A DNA stretch of 64,000 bases from Macrostomum hystrix (Eukaryota > Platyhelminthes > Macrostomidae), in NCBI GenBank assembly GCA_950097015.1, contig CATNEN010000010.1, forward strand, positions 2,496,501-2,560,500. Direction: 5' to 3'. The notes below the pieces were generated by a model. The model had not been told where the DNA came from. It made no database searches and was given only the letters and a program-made list of their open reading frames with translations. The translations under genes were made by a program, and so were the position numbers. This document shows, in pieces, positions 1 through 10,573 of the stretch. Position 1 is the stretch's first letter, and each line of letters starts with the position of its first letter.

Positions 1-291
1 AGTTCGTCATCAATAAAGTGAGGGTGGGTGGTGAGGCAGAGGTGTGAACACACTTCACATCTTAAAATGCCAAAAAGAGGTGTCAAAACTGATTTCATTA
101 TAAGAGTTGAAAGAAAGGTGCCAACACGATGTGAGGAGGTGGGGAGGGGTGGTTCTGTACTAAGTTTGAAAACTTTTGTTTTATAGATGACAAAGTGTCC
201 ACAAGTCTAAGTCTCTTCACCATCCACCCTCTGAGATATTGGACAGATCGTCATCTGGATGACAAAGTTGTAAGATGACGAAGTGTCCAGG
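1..291 (+). mobile_element. MITE family A, copy 1 (truncated by the window edge)
   Basis: This stretch is the reverse complement, with point differences, of the larger part of the 406-bp element at 39909-40314. It ends in the same GACGAAGTGTCCAGG terminus at 277-291. Only one terminal repeat is inside the window, so its full length cannot be judged. No protein is encoded. It is a non-autonomous DNA transposon or foldback element by structure; its superfamily is not determined. Confidence 0.75.
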
Positions 292-1700
292 TAGGCCCCT
301 ACCGTTACAATTGGCCTAGCTTAGACGCTTAATTAAGCTACCATGTGCTATACTTTTGTTATATATAAGTTCTCTTTGCCTATGACAATATTTTTTATGG
401 AGAAAAAATGTCTGAATCTCCTTTTGCAAAAATTTATACATTTATTGGTCATGCCTAATATATATTGGCCTAGCTGATAAGGAAGTAGGCCCTAATGTGT
501 TATTCAAGTAATAGGTATTCAAGTAAGCCTAGCTAATGTTGAATATGGGTCTTATTTTATATATAGCCTATAGGCTATTATAATATTGAATATGGTCTTA
601 GGGGCTGTCCAGCCATTTGCAAATCAGAAGAGTCTCGAAGTCTTTAAAATCCAAACTATAGTGAGGGCTCATTAAAAATCAGCCAAATTTTTGTGCCCAA
701 AACAACTCTATGTGGCTACTATGGGCCATAGACAACTCCCATTCGTCATTCCGCGTCATTGGCACCATTTTAAAAGAAGAAAATAATTTCGCAAACAAAA
801 GTAAATTTATGCCAGCCTATTGTATATGCTATATGCTGGTATTCATTCACTTACACATAGCATATATACCTCCAATGCATAGGGTAGCCAATGATTTTTT
901 CTGGGGAGTCATAGGCCTATACTCAGCTAGTTAACTAGCTAGCCACATGCCAACCCCAATGGCATTGAAATGCAGCTGCATAATAGGGCCTACTTATACT
1001 AAATACTTACTCTAAATACTTATTTAGAGCAAAATAAGTTTTATAGCAACTTTTTTTTATAAATATATTTACTACTTTAATTGCCAAATGCAAAACAAAT
1101 AACTATGCAGTTTAATATGCAGTCTGTCCTAGACACTAAATATACTACTGGCTCTTAATTAGTAAAGTAAGTAACAATACAGACAAACTGTTTAACATTC
1201 TAAGGTCTAAAAATAGAAAACAAGGGAATAAAATTAATAATTAAACTGGTACTAGCAGATAGCTAGCCCTTTGATCTGGTCATCTTGGTATAGGCCTATC
1301 TTAAGAAAAATACAAATTCTAGTTGAAGTTTATAAATATTTAAATACTGTTCAATTTCTTGCTGATTAAAAAATATATTTTGAGCAATAGCTAGCCTATT
1401 TATTCTTAGCTTTCTATAGCCATAGATAATTGTTTTAAAACACTAGATTAGCCACTAAATACTTTATAAACAAGGAATTCTATTGCTTGATTTTACTTAT
1501 CTCTATCACTAAAATGAGTACTCATACTTTCAGTGATCTGGAGTCTACTCATAAAAAAAATTATTATTAGCCTATTTGCTTTTGAATTAGATTTTTACTA
1601 TGAAATGCATTTTTTAATTTGAGACAGACATAAAGCATGTGTAATTTTTTGAAACTATGAAGTTTTTTTTCAAGTATGCAAATATGTGAAGGCAACATGA
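292..1700. other. AT-rich intergenic DNA
   Basis: The stretch is AT-rich with many short TAGGCCTA-like words and no open frame of convincing composition. Frames near 710-934 have no domain or codon-usage support. I see no gene or RNA here. Confidence 0.6.
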
Positions 1701-1704
1701 TTAA

Positions 1705-2309
1705 CAGTAGAACTACTAAGGGGGATTTTCCCCCTGACAATTTTTTTGCTGCACCCAAACGGAACAATGCAAGCACATGAAACTCAAGAACACGAGCCAA
1801 CTTTTTGTTGCGCATCTTCTGAAACAAGAAACAAGTTGCCAGCTCTTTAGTTTAGACTGTCAAGATATTCAATGTTTCTGGCCGAAGGTCCGATTTTTCC
1901 CATAAGAGCTAGTGTATTTTATACACCCCTATACACAAATTTGCACTGCGCCTCAGTGCGGCCTTTCCAGACCTTCAAACTTTATCAGCATATCACCCGA
2001 ATGTGCTTGCATCATCTCCGACTTTGGCGGTCACCAAACTTTATCTATATCTATCTCTCTTATCTATCTAGACCTTCAAGAGCTACAACAGGTGGAACTA
2101 GGCCACTATGGACACCCTGACACGAATTTCTCCAATTTCACTGTTTAAGCCTAACTTGAACAGGCGCAGCTCAACCACAGGACACCCTCGACTAGTCTGT
2201 CAACCAATCAGTCACCCCAAAGCATTCAGGCGCTGGCAAAAACATTTTCAGGGGGGAAATCCCCCCTTGGTATAAAAACAGGTGGCAAAATGGCTTCGTA
2301 GTCCTACTG
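1705..2309 (+). mobile_element. TTAA-flanked TIR element (piggyBac-type target), copy 1
   Basis: The element is bounded on both sides by TTAA (1701-1704 and 2310-2313), which fits a target-site duplication. Its ends are inverted copies of CAGTAGRACTAC. Both halves also carry a G-run/A-T/C-run palindrome (1719-1733 and 2251-2266). A second copy lies at 22853-23392 in the same orientation. The roughly 605-bp element encodes no transposase. TTAA targeting is the hallmark of piggyBac, and a degraded piggyBac transposase lies at 19840-21400, but the TIR start is not the classical CCC form. The superfamily call is therefore inferred. The 3' side carries a TATA box. Confidence 0.75.
2271..2277 (+). 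promoter_or_regulatory. TATA box inside TTAA element copy 1
   Basis: TATAAAA sits 160 bp before the zinc-finger start codon and 5 bp after a perfect GGGGGGAAATCCCCCC-type palindrome. Both motifs are conserved in the second element copy at 23336-23360. Promoter activity is inferred from sequence only. Confidence 0.4.
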
Positions 2310-2430
2310 TTAATGTGACACAAAAGGCACATTGCTACATTGCAAAGAAACAAAAGCCTATTTGTAATAATTTAGCTTGTTATAAAAACTATTTGGTTAA
2401 TTATAGCAGTAGTTAGTCTTCTCTGCACTC

Positions 2431-3111
2431 ATGGATAATGAAGGCATACCTATAAATTCACAGAGCACATGTTGCAAATCACACTTCAGGTGCATTTGTT
2501 GGCATCCGCAGTCAGTTCAGTCAGCCAGCATGCCTAGCTGTCCAGTGTGCCACTGCCTCATTGCCAGTGTGCGCCGATACATTGAGCATGTTCTGTGCCA
2601 TGGGGTGGCTCAGCTCAGCCCGCCAGCTTCAGCTCAAGCCTTCAGCAGCAGCTGTCCATCCAGGAGGTCTAGTGCTCTGTTGCCGCAGTTTGCCTGCGGC
2701 GACTGCGGCAAGCGTTTGCAGAGCTGGTCAACACTGCAGCAGCACCTGCTCACTCACAGCAAGCCATTCAAGTGCCGCATATGTCATAGGCGCTTCAGCC
2801 AGAAGGTCAACCTGCTGGACCACGAGCGGGCGCATACTGGCGAGAAGCCATTCAGCTGCGATGTCTGCAGCAGGAGCTTCAGCCAGCAGGCCAACTTGCA
2901 CACACACAGGAAGACCCACCTGGAGCAGAGAGACTTTCACTGCTCACTGTGCTCAGCTGGCTTTGTTCAGAAGATCAACCTCATGACTCACCTTGAGAAA
3001 CGGCACTCGGCCCAACTGGCGTTCTGCTGTTCTCAGTGCCGCTGGGGTTCCGACAGCGGCTTCTGCCGCCGCTGCCACGGAGATGCCAGTCCAGTTGATT
3101 GTCTCACCTGA
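2431..3111 (+). CDS. C2H2 zinc-finger protein, intronless
   Basis: The frame encodes 226 aa from ATG 2431 to a TGA ending at 3111, with no intron. Four canonical C2H2 fingers run from about residue 88 to 192, with Cys-x2-Cys and His-x3/4-His spacing. The second and third are joined by a classical HTGEKP linker. A weaker finger (CPVC...H...H) lies near 37-57, and a Cys-rich tail (CCSQC..FCRRC) near 199-215. It is probably a nuclear sequence-specific DNA-binding protein; no orthologue is recognised. The start is the first in-frame ATG, 118 bp after the TTAA element. The element's TATA box is the only promoter-like signal seen upstream. A 24-bp minisatellite begins 130 bp past the stop. The frame could have an untranslated or trans-spliced leader, since an AG lies at 2407-2408. 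Confidence 0.85.
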   Translation: MDNEGIPINSQSTCCKSHFRCICWHPQSVQSASMPSCPVCHCLIASVRRYIEHVLCHGVAQLSPPASAQAFSSSCPSRRSSALLPQFACGDCGKRLQSWSTLQQHLLTHSKPFKCRICHRRFSQKVNLLDHERAHTGEKPFSCDVCSRSFSQQANLHTHRKTHLEQRDFHCSLCSAGFVQKINLMTHLEKRHSAQLAFCCSQCRWGSDSGFCRRCHGDASPVDCLT

Positions 3112-3243
3112 ATGTGTTGCGAAAACTTGTGCAAATTTAGGTGCAATATATGCAGAATGCTACTTACAGTAATTAATGCGAATTATGTTGACTTATTTTT
3201 TCCGCTTTTAGGACTTCGACTTGTAAAAAATAATGCGCTGTGT

Positions 3244-4670
3244 TGGGTGTCACTCAGCACTCATCTTTGGGTGTCACTCAGCACTCATCTTTGGGTGTCA
3301 CTCAGCACTCATCCTTGGGTGTCACTCAGCACTCATCTTTGGGTGTCACTCAGCACTCATATTTGGGTGTCACTCAGCACTCATCTTTGGGTGTCACTCA
3401 GCACTCATCTTTGAGTGTCACTCAGCACTCATTTTTAGGTGTCACTCAGCACTCATTTTTAGGTGTCACTCAGCACTCATTTTTAGGTGTCACTCAGCAC
3501 TCATTTTTAGGTGTCACTCAGCACTCATTTTTAGGTGTCACTCAGCACTCATATTTGGGTGTCACTCAGAACTCATCTTTGGGTGTCACTCAGCACTCAT
3601 ATTTGGGTGTCACTCAGCACTTATCTTTGGGTGTCACTCAGCACTCATTTTTGGGTGTCACTCAGCACTCATTTTTAGGTGTCACTCAGCACTCATCTTT
3701 GGGTGTCACTCAGCACTCATATTTGGGTGTCACTCAGCACTCATCTTTGGGTGTCACTCAACACTCATATTTGGGTGTCACTCAGAACTCATCTTTGGGT
3801 GTCACTCAGCACTCATATTTGGGTGTCACTCAGCACTCATATTTGGGTGTCACTCAGCACTCATCTTTGGGTGTCACTCAGCACTCATCTTTGGGTGTCA
3901 CTCAGAACTCATTTTTAGGTGTCACTCAGCACTCATCTTTGGGTGTCACTCAGCACTCATATTTAGGTGTCACTCAGCACTCATTTTTAGGTGTCACTCA
4001 GCACTCATCTTTGGGTGTCACTCAGCACTCATATTTGGGTGTCACTCAGCACTCATTTTTAGGTGTCACTCAGCACTCATCTTTGGGTGTCACTCAGCAC
4101 TCATTTTTAGGTGTCACTCAGCACTCATCTTTGGGTGTCACTCCACTCATCTTTGAGTGTCACTCAGCACTCATCTTTGGGTGTCACTCAGAACTCAATT
4201 TTAGGTGTCACTCAGCACTCATTTTTAGGTGTCACTCAGCACTCATATTTGGGTGTCACTCAGCACTCATTTTTAGGTGTCACTCAGCACTCATCTTTGG
4301 GTGTCACTCAGCACTAATTTTTAGGTGTCACTCAGCACTAATTTTTAGGTGTCACTCAGCACTCATATTTGGGTGTCACTCAGCACTCATTTTTAGGTGT
4401 CACTCAGCACTCATTTTTAGGTGTCACTCAGCACTCATATTTGGGTGTCACTCAGCACTCATTTTTAGGTGTCACTCAGCACTCATCTTTGGGTGTCACT
4501 CAGCACTCATTTTTGGGTGTCACTCAGCACTAATCTTTGGGTGTCACTCCACTCATCTTTGAGTGTCACTCAGCACTCATCTTTGGGTGTCACTCAGAAC
4601 TCAATTTTAGGTGTCACTCAGCACTCATTTTTAGGTGTCACTCAGCACTCATTTTTAGGTGTCACTCAGC
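3244..4670 (+). repeat. 24-bp minisatellite, about 59 copies
   Basis: The unit is GTGTCACTCAGCACTCATYT plus TKGG/TAGG. Because 24 is a multiple of three, several frames stay open and give artefactual peptides (CHSALIFG-type). A shortened unit (GTGTCACTCCACTC) occurs at about 4136 and again at about 4544, each followed by the same variant units. This points to an internal duplication of 17 units (408 bp). Confidence 0.95.
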
Positions 4671-5321
4671 ATTTGGGATTTTTGTGACCATAAATAACAA
4701 TATATATTTATTTAGGACGTAGATTTTTGTTTTCTATGTGTTGAGTATACGAGCTCTATATACGTATATACGGCTTATTAGAATTCTTTTTTTCGATGAC
4801 TTTCATTTGTTAATTGTCGAAAATGTTCGCTACTCACAGACTGCTAGTTTTTCATTATCTACCCTGGAAGCTGTAACAGGTAGCAGGTTTCTTTATGGCT
4901 TGGCAAGCGAAGATCAACTCACCAATAATAATGTGCTCTCAGACTGCTGCTCCTCATTCACTTTTCTGTACAATCCGATGCAGTAATTAGAAATGCATAT
5001 CTATGTGACTGTATGTTTTATGTTGCATCTAGTTTGCTTTTGCCACTGAAGTTCAAATGGCTGAATGTTTTGCCCAATTGACTGGCCTTCTAATCGTCAT
5101 CTACGATCGTATGCTTCTGACCCCTGCTAGCAACGTGGCGCAACCGGAATTCGCGTGTGTGATAATAGAAGGACAGGCAGTCAAAACTAGTCGGATGCAA
5201 TATCCACAGAGCCAGTGTGAGTAGCGACTTAACGTGCCCTCTGTACTTCAGGTAGTATATTTACTGTTGACATAGAAGGCAGGTAGACTTACCAACGCTA
5301 AACATCTGCTGTGCCAAAATC
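4671..5321. other. Intergenic spacer upstream of the Gly/Ser protein gene
   Basis: No coding frame of merit is present. The last 100 bp before ATG 5322 contains AG/GT splice-like words (CAGGTAGT near 5250, CAGGTAGA near 5280), so a short leader exon is possible but cannot be fixed. Confidence 0.4.
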
Positions 5322-6449
5322 ATGGCGCGATTGCTTAAGCTGTGTCTGACTGTTTGTGCCTTTGTCGTCATGGACACTGATCAGACAGTCGGAAACCCGG
5401 TCAGTGGTGCAGTAGAGTGGAGCAGCTTCGAAAGTAGCATCAGTGGCGGCAATAAAAACTGGAGCGGCAGTGGAAGCACCAGCGGCGGCGGAAGCGGCAG
5501 TGGATGGAGCAGCCATGGAAGCAGCAGCGGCGGAAGCGGCAGTGGATGGAGCAACCATGGAAGCAGCAGCAGCGGCGGAAGCGGCAGTGGATGGAGCAAC
5601 CATGGGGGCAGCAGCGGCGGAAGCGGCAGTGGATGGAGCAACCATAGGGGCAGCAGCGGCGGAAGCGGCAGTGGATGGAGCAACCATGGGGGCAGCAGCG
5701 GCGGAAGCGGCAGTGGATGGAGCAACCATGGGGGCAGCAGCGGCGGAAGCGGCAGTGGATGGAGCAACCATGGGGGGAGCAGCGGCGGAAGCGGCAGTGG
5801 ATGGAGCAACCATGGAAGCAGCAGCAGCGGCGGAAGCGGCAGTGGATGGAGCAAACATGGAGGCAGCAGTGGCGGAAGCGGCAGTGGATGGAGCAACCAT
5901 GGAAGCAGCAGCGGCGGAAGCGGCAGTGGATGGAGCAACCATGGGGGCAGCAGCGGCGGAAGCGGCAGTGGATGGAGCAACCATGGAAGCAGCAGCAGCG
6001 GCGGAAGCGGCAGTGGATGGAGCAACCATGGAAGCAGCAGCAGCGGCGGAAGCGGCAGTGGATGGAGCAACCATGGAAGCAGCAGCGGCGGAAGCGGCAG
6101 TGGATGGAGCAACCATGGGGGCAGCAGCGGCGGAAGCGGCAGTGGATGGAGCAAACATGGAGGCAGCAGCGGCGGAAGCGGCAGTGGATGGAGCAAACAT
6201 GGAGGCAGCAGCGGCGGAAGCGGCAGTGGATGGAACAACCATGGAGGCAGCAGTGGCGGAAGCAGTAGCGGTGGCGGACGCGGCAGTGGTAGGAGCAGCG
6301 GTGGAAGCGGTAGTGGGTGGAGTAGCGATGGAAGCAGCAATGGCGGCAAGGAGTGGAGCAGTGGTGGAAGCTACTCAAAGGAAAGCGGGGTTGAGTGGAG
6401 CAAGGAGGGCGGCTCGTGGGGTAGCACCGGCTCGTGCAAGTCCTGTTAA
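5322..6449 (+). CDS. Secreted Gly/Ser/Trp-rich repeat protein
   Basis: The frame encodes 375 aa from ATG 5322. The N-terminus (MARLLKLCLTVCAFVV) looks like a signal peptide, so the product is probably secreted. About 18 units of 12-14 residues follow, of the form SGGSGSGWSNHGGS, each with one Trp and usually one His. The DNA unit is 36-42 bp. After about residue 320 the repeat degenerates, and the protein ends in SCKSC, which could form a disulphide. The frame has a unique non-repetitive start and end, and an AATAAA at about 6530, 80 bp past the stop. These argue that this frame is the gene, and not the long antisense frames. Such low-complexity proteins occur in adhesive, mucous or shell secretions; the function is inferred, and no family is recognised. 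Confidence 0.75.
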   Translation: MARLLKLCLTVCAFVVMDTDQTVGNPVSGAVEWSSFESSISGGNKNWSGSGSTSGGGSGSGWSSHGSSSGGSGSGWSNHGSSSSGGSGSGWSNHGGSSGGSGSGWSNHRGSSGGSGSGWSNHGGSSGGSGSGWSNHGGSSGGSGSGWSNHGGSSGGSGSGWSNHGSSSSGGSGSGWSKHGGSSGGSGSGWSNHGSSSGGSGSGWSNHGGSSGGSGSGWSNHGSSSSGGSGSGWSNHGSSSSGGSGSGWSNHGSSSGGSGSGWSNHGGSSGGSGSGWSKHGGSSGGSGSGWSKHGGSSGGSGSGWNNHGGSSGGSSSGGGRGSGRSSGGSGSGWSSDGSSNGGKEWSSGGSYSKESGVEWSKEGGSWGSTGSCKSC

Positions 6450-7057
6450 TTTGTTTTCTCAGGTTGACGTTAAATCACATTATTATTTTAAGAGCAGCGT
6501 CTGTTGGACAATGAATAGTTTTCATGCGAAATAAAAAAGTTATTTTAAATTAATAAACAGCGCAGCATTAGACCTCATTAATTAAATGCACTATAATTCT
6601 CGCTTTTGCTTTTAAATCGGCAGTACAATCTACCAGCTGTTATTTATTTTATTTAGGGCCGAAGTTACTTTTCCCCTGTGGCAGGTGTTAGGTCCCGGAA
6701 GCTCCCCTCAATAATTAGCCATGCTGCTCAAGGCCTTGCGGAGCCAAATTTTCTCACGTGACCGTCAGGGAGGGTACTGAGCCCTCGCCTGAATAAGAGA
6801 CTGCCCTGCACAGCCTCAGCCAATGAGAGGTCCTGTCCTTCTTGAGTATAGCCTGCTCAACCCCGCTATTCCCGAGTCTTGGCCCAGTCAGATTCGGGTT
6901 GTGGCCGCAGCGCTGAGCATGTATGCACTCAGCTGCCTGTAGTGCTCAGCGTGGGAGTACTCTATTTGTAGCGCGGACTGCAGACATTGCGGGCTCAGAG
7001 ACAAGTAAATCTCACGGGTAAACTGAGTGCACTTGACAGCCCCAGACTAATAAAAGC
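6450..7057. other. Spacer between the Gly/Ser gene and the Ly6 gene
   Basis: It contains the presumed poly(A) signal of the upstream gene near 6530, then a moderately GC-rich region with CAG-type words before the Ly6 signal-peptide exon. No gene is supported. Confidence 0.4.
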
Positions 7058-9627
7058 ATGCGGCCACAACCCCTGCTGCTGCTGCTAGCTTTGACAGCTC
7101 GCCTCTGCTGTGAGTTCGTTGTGGCTATATATTTGTGAAGTTTTAACACTGAAAATCCTTTGCAGTTATTCTAGGAATCTGGGGGACTCATAGCACTCAT
7201 GCGTGGGCAAAAACTTTTTAAATGTGACTCGTGCTGCAATTCTACACACGACCTTTGTGCGATTCTATACGTGTATTGTGTTGTAATTTCAGGACGGCTG
7301 TGGGCAATGGCACATCATTGGGTGACAGCCAGCGAGGAGGCAATTCTGCCCATTTCGCTGACTCCTGAGCACACGCACATAAATACTGCATGTAGGCATA
7401 CGCTCACACAGGTGTGTACATCTGCCCTGACTTTCTCATCGTCAGGTAGTGTACACTCACTGTCCCCTTGGAGGTTGGCCCTCATAGGCGTAAATTGCAT
7501 GACAAGCCCCCAAGCCTTCTCTCCGAGGCTGCGCCCCAAATGAATGAGGCCTCGCCGCGAAATCGATCTTAGGGACCTTGGTGCGCGAGGCAAACGCGAT
7601 AACCGCTGTGCCACCGCCCCCTGACATTTTTGCTTCTAATATGCAATGAAGCAAGGATATCTGCCGGTGCGATTCTGGTAGCAGCTATTTGTCCGTGTAG
7701 TTTATATGCAAATTTATATTATCATATAATCATTCCCAGCTATGACAACTACTCGTATTTTCGAGCCCTCCGACCAACTAAGCGAAAAAACCATTTGCTT
7801 TCTTGTGTTGGACACAGCAATCATAGGTTTTCACTTGTCTCTTGACCGAGGATCGTATTGATCTGAGTCAGTCCTGGTCAGGCTGCCGACCACCCTACTC
7901 TGCTAAGCTGTTTAGCATATGCGATTCCCGGCCATGAGCAGTGTCTCTGGAAATGCTCAGTACCATTCTAAAAGACCTCTGAAACACCTGCAGGTTTTGG
8001 AATTCTAAAACTAGGACCTGTGACAGGTTTGTGTATTACCCTGGCTCCTGGAATCTGAGATCGGCGCTCCATGGATATGAACATTGTCATAGTCATTGTC
8101 ATGAACAGTGTGCGCCAGGAAACACAGGAAATTGTTTGGCTTCTCAAACGATCGACTTTATTGCTTCATTTAGTCGCCAAAAGTGCAATGCGGGGCTCTA
8201 GTTTGGGCAGCTCTGGCCAGAAGTTCCGCATCTCATTAGCATTGCCTGGAAGCGAGTCACAGGCGGTGAGGCCGCTGGCCACGGCTTGATATGAGGAGGC
8301 GGCAGTTTGAAAAGCGACTAAAAGCAGCTCATAAACAAACTAAATCGGCGGCTTTAGCAGCGGCGTTTTCTACTCACGGGAGGCTCTGAACTCACGGCTG
8401 CCGCGCCCCTTCTCTCCGCACCCACCCCATCCTCAATGCCCAGCATCCCCACCGTGCTGCAGCATTAATTCCATTTCAGCCCCTATAGCAGGCTCTGACG
8501 AGCTATTGGAGGGTGGGAAGAGGGGTGTGGGATGTTTGCTCCCTCTGCCCGCAACATTTCAGGAGCCCTCACCCCCGCCTACACCTCCAGGCGGCCAGAC
8601 CACCGATGGTCTGGAGTGCTTCAAGTGCAGCAGCTCGCGCGATCTCAGCCTGTGCCTGTCGCGCACGGAGACCTGCAGCACCTCCTCCTCTTGCTTCAAG
8701 GCTGAAACAACCGGCTCAGCGGCCGGAGTGGTGGAAAAATACTCTATGGTTCGTTGCTGCATCAGCTGATCCAACTCCTGACTTAGAGTACCTACCTATC
8801 CCATATTTGTTACTAAAGTGTAGAAAACAATAGTTTGTACAAATATAACAAAACTTGTACAAATGCAAGCATTTTAAAAAATCACAACAATTATCCACAC
8901 TGCATAATAATTTAGTGCACCGCATTCACTAATAAGGATTATTCTAGACTCTACTGCACCTACCTCACTACTGCACCCACCTCACTACTGCACCGCCTCA
9001 CTCCTTCACCACCTCACTCCTGCACCCACCTCACTCCTGCACCACCTCACTCCTGCACCCACCTCACTCCTGCACCCGCCTCACTCCTGCACCCGCCTCA
9101 CTCCTGCACCCACCTCACTCCTGCACCGCCTCACTCCTGCACCGCCTCACTCCTGCACCCGCCTCACTCCTACACCCGCCTCACTCCTGCACCCACCTCA
9201 CTCCTGTACCCGCCTCACTCCTGCACCCACCTCACTCTTGCACCACCTCACTCCTGCACCCGCCTCACTCCTGCACCGCCTCACTCCAGAATACCCCTTA
9301 TTTCTGCACCAACCTCGCTTCTGCACCCAGCTTACTAGAGCACCCACCTCACTCCAGAACTCAGCTCGATCATGCACCCACCTCACTCCTGTTTATACTG
9401 GCACACCTAACTTTCACCAGGGTTGCATGGACTCAATTCAGTGCGCACGTCAACCGCAGTCGACCGCACGTGACCTCTGCGACAACGTTGGCCAGACCTG
9501 CTACAGCTGCTGCCGGGACCGCAGCCTCTGCAATCGAGCAGCAACAGTTGGATACGAGACCCTGGCACTCCTGCTGGCAGTCGCTTGCGGTCTGCTGGCG
9601 CGGTGGGCAGCCACGGCTGCGAACTGA
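7058..9627 (+). CDS. Ly6/uPAR-domain protein, probably GPI-anchored (three exons)
   Basis: The proposed exons are 7058-7109, 8591-8748 and 9421-9627, giving 138 aa. Exon 1 encodes a signal peptide (MRPQPLLLLLALTARLC) and ends at GTGAGT. Exon 2 follows the pyrimidine-rich acceptor CACCTCCAG, and the phases (1, then 0) join without a stop. The mature part starts LECFKC and ends CYSCCRDRSLCN, the typical first and last Cys signatures of a three-finger Ly6 domain. A hydrophobic C-terminus (LALLLAVACGLLARW) fits a GPI-attachment signal. The weakest point is the second donor (ATG|GTTCGT), chosen because it keeps phase. Intron 1 holds a SINE and intron 2 a minisatellite. The probable location is the outer face of the plasma membrane; the ligand is unknown. 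Confidence 0.7.
7341..7620 (-). mobile_element. tRNA-derived SINE, copy 1
   Basis: Read on the minus strand it starts near 7620 with a Pol III A-box-like TGGCACAGCGG (7603-7613) and a B-box-like AAGATCGATTTC (7559-7570), spaced as in a tRNA. It is homologous to 15427-15687 (minus) and 14706-14930 (plus). It lies in intron 1 of the Ly6 gene. Confidence 0.75.
8957..9395 (+). repeat. 14-16-bp minisatellite in Ly6 intron 2
   Basis: The unit is CCTCACTCCTGCACC with optional extra C/A/G, in about 28 copies that become degenerate after 9290. It fills most of the intron up to the acceptor at 9420. Confidence 0.9.
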
Positions 9628-9671
9628 CCAGACCTGCGCAGCCAATGCCTACGGGACAGGGTTGTTCCGGG

Positions 9672-9810
9672 TGTGGGTCATAGCCAGTAAAATAGGTCAT
9701 AGCCAGCAAAATCGGTCATAGCCAGTAAAATCGGTCATAGCCAGTAAAATCGATCATAGCCAGTAAAATCGGTCATAGCCAGTAAAATCGGTCATAATCC
9801 AGTCAAATCG
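9672..9810 (+). repeat. 19-bp tandem repeat, about 7 copies
   Basis: The unit is GGTCATAGCCAGTAAAATC, just downstream of the Ly6 stop codon. The last units are diverged. Confidence 0.9.
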
Positions 9811-10146
9811 GTCGAAATTAACCAGTCAAGTTGATCTCAGTCATTCTAATTGGTCATGCTAGATGGACCTTCTCGAAATTGGAAAGGAACGCAGCCATAG
9901 GCTTGTGGACAATTCTGCTAAATTCGCAATTCAGAAGTTCTGCTGAAACCTGCGAATATCGTACACAATTCCGCTCAGTTAGTATTTCGTGCCTATATTT
10001 CTCTGCGTATTATACAAAACTATTTGTCCTCTTTGTACTTTTAGGTCTATTGATCTGTTCAATCAATCGCGCCTCTTTCCGTTTTTCAGGTGTGTAGCTT
10101 GCACGTTTCATTCAGCACCTCTTTCCATGAGTGCATGACATGACTT

Positions 10147-10573
10147 TAGCCAAACTGACATCCCAGAGTGCAACCCTCCGATCTGACATCCCAGAGTGCA
10201 ACCCTCCAAACTGACATCCCAGAGTGCAACCCTCCAAACTGACATCCCAGAGTGCAACCCTCCAAACTGACATCCCAGAGTGCAACCCTCAAAACTGACA
10301 TCCCAGAGTGCAACCCTCCGATCTGACATCCCAGAGTGCAACCCTCCAATCTGACATCCCAGAGTGCAACCCTCCAAACTGACATCCCAGAGTGCAACCC
10401 TCCGATCTGACATCCCAGAGTGCAACCCTCCGATCTGACATCCCAGAGTGCAACCCTCCAAACTGACATCCCAGAGTGCAACCCTCCAATCTGACATCCC
10501 AGAGTGCAACCCTCCAATCTGACATCCCAGAGTGCAACCCTCCAATCTGACATCCCAGAGTGCAACCCTCCAA
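10147..10573 (+). repeat. 28-bp minisatellite, about 15 copies
   Basis: The unit alternates CCTCCRATCTGACATCCCAG and CCTCCAAACTGACATCCCAG, each followed by AGTGCAAC. The open minus-strand frames over it are repeat artefacts. Confidence 0.95.

Noticed and set aside
3233..4687. Long open frames with CHSALIFG or VTQHSSLG repeats
   Set aside because: They arise from a 24-bp minisatellite, occur in all three frames, and have no credible start context or non-repeat domain.
5298..6378. Antisense frames of 312-322 codons (Pro/Leu-, Cys/Arg- or Ala-rich) and a second forward Ala-rich frame
   Set aside because: They mirror the Gly/Ser/Trp repeat. Only the frame from 5322 has a signal peptide, unique ends and a downstream AATAAA.
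9831..10097. Forward 88-codon frame with a hydrophobic stretch
   Set aside because: It has no paired domain, start context or neighbours; it is AT-rich and probably chance.
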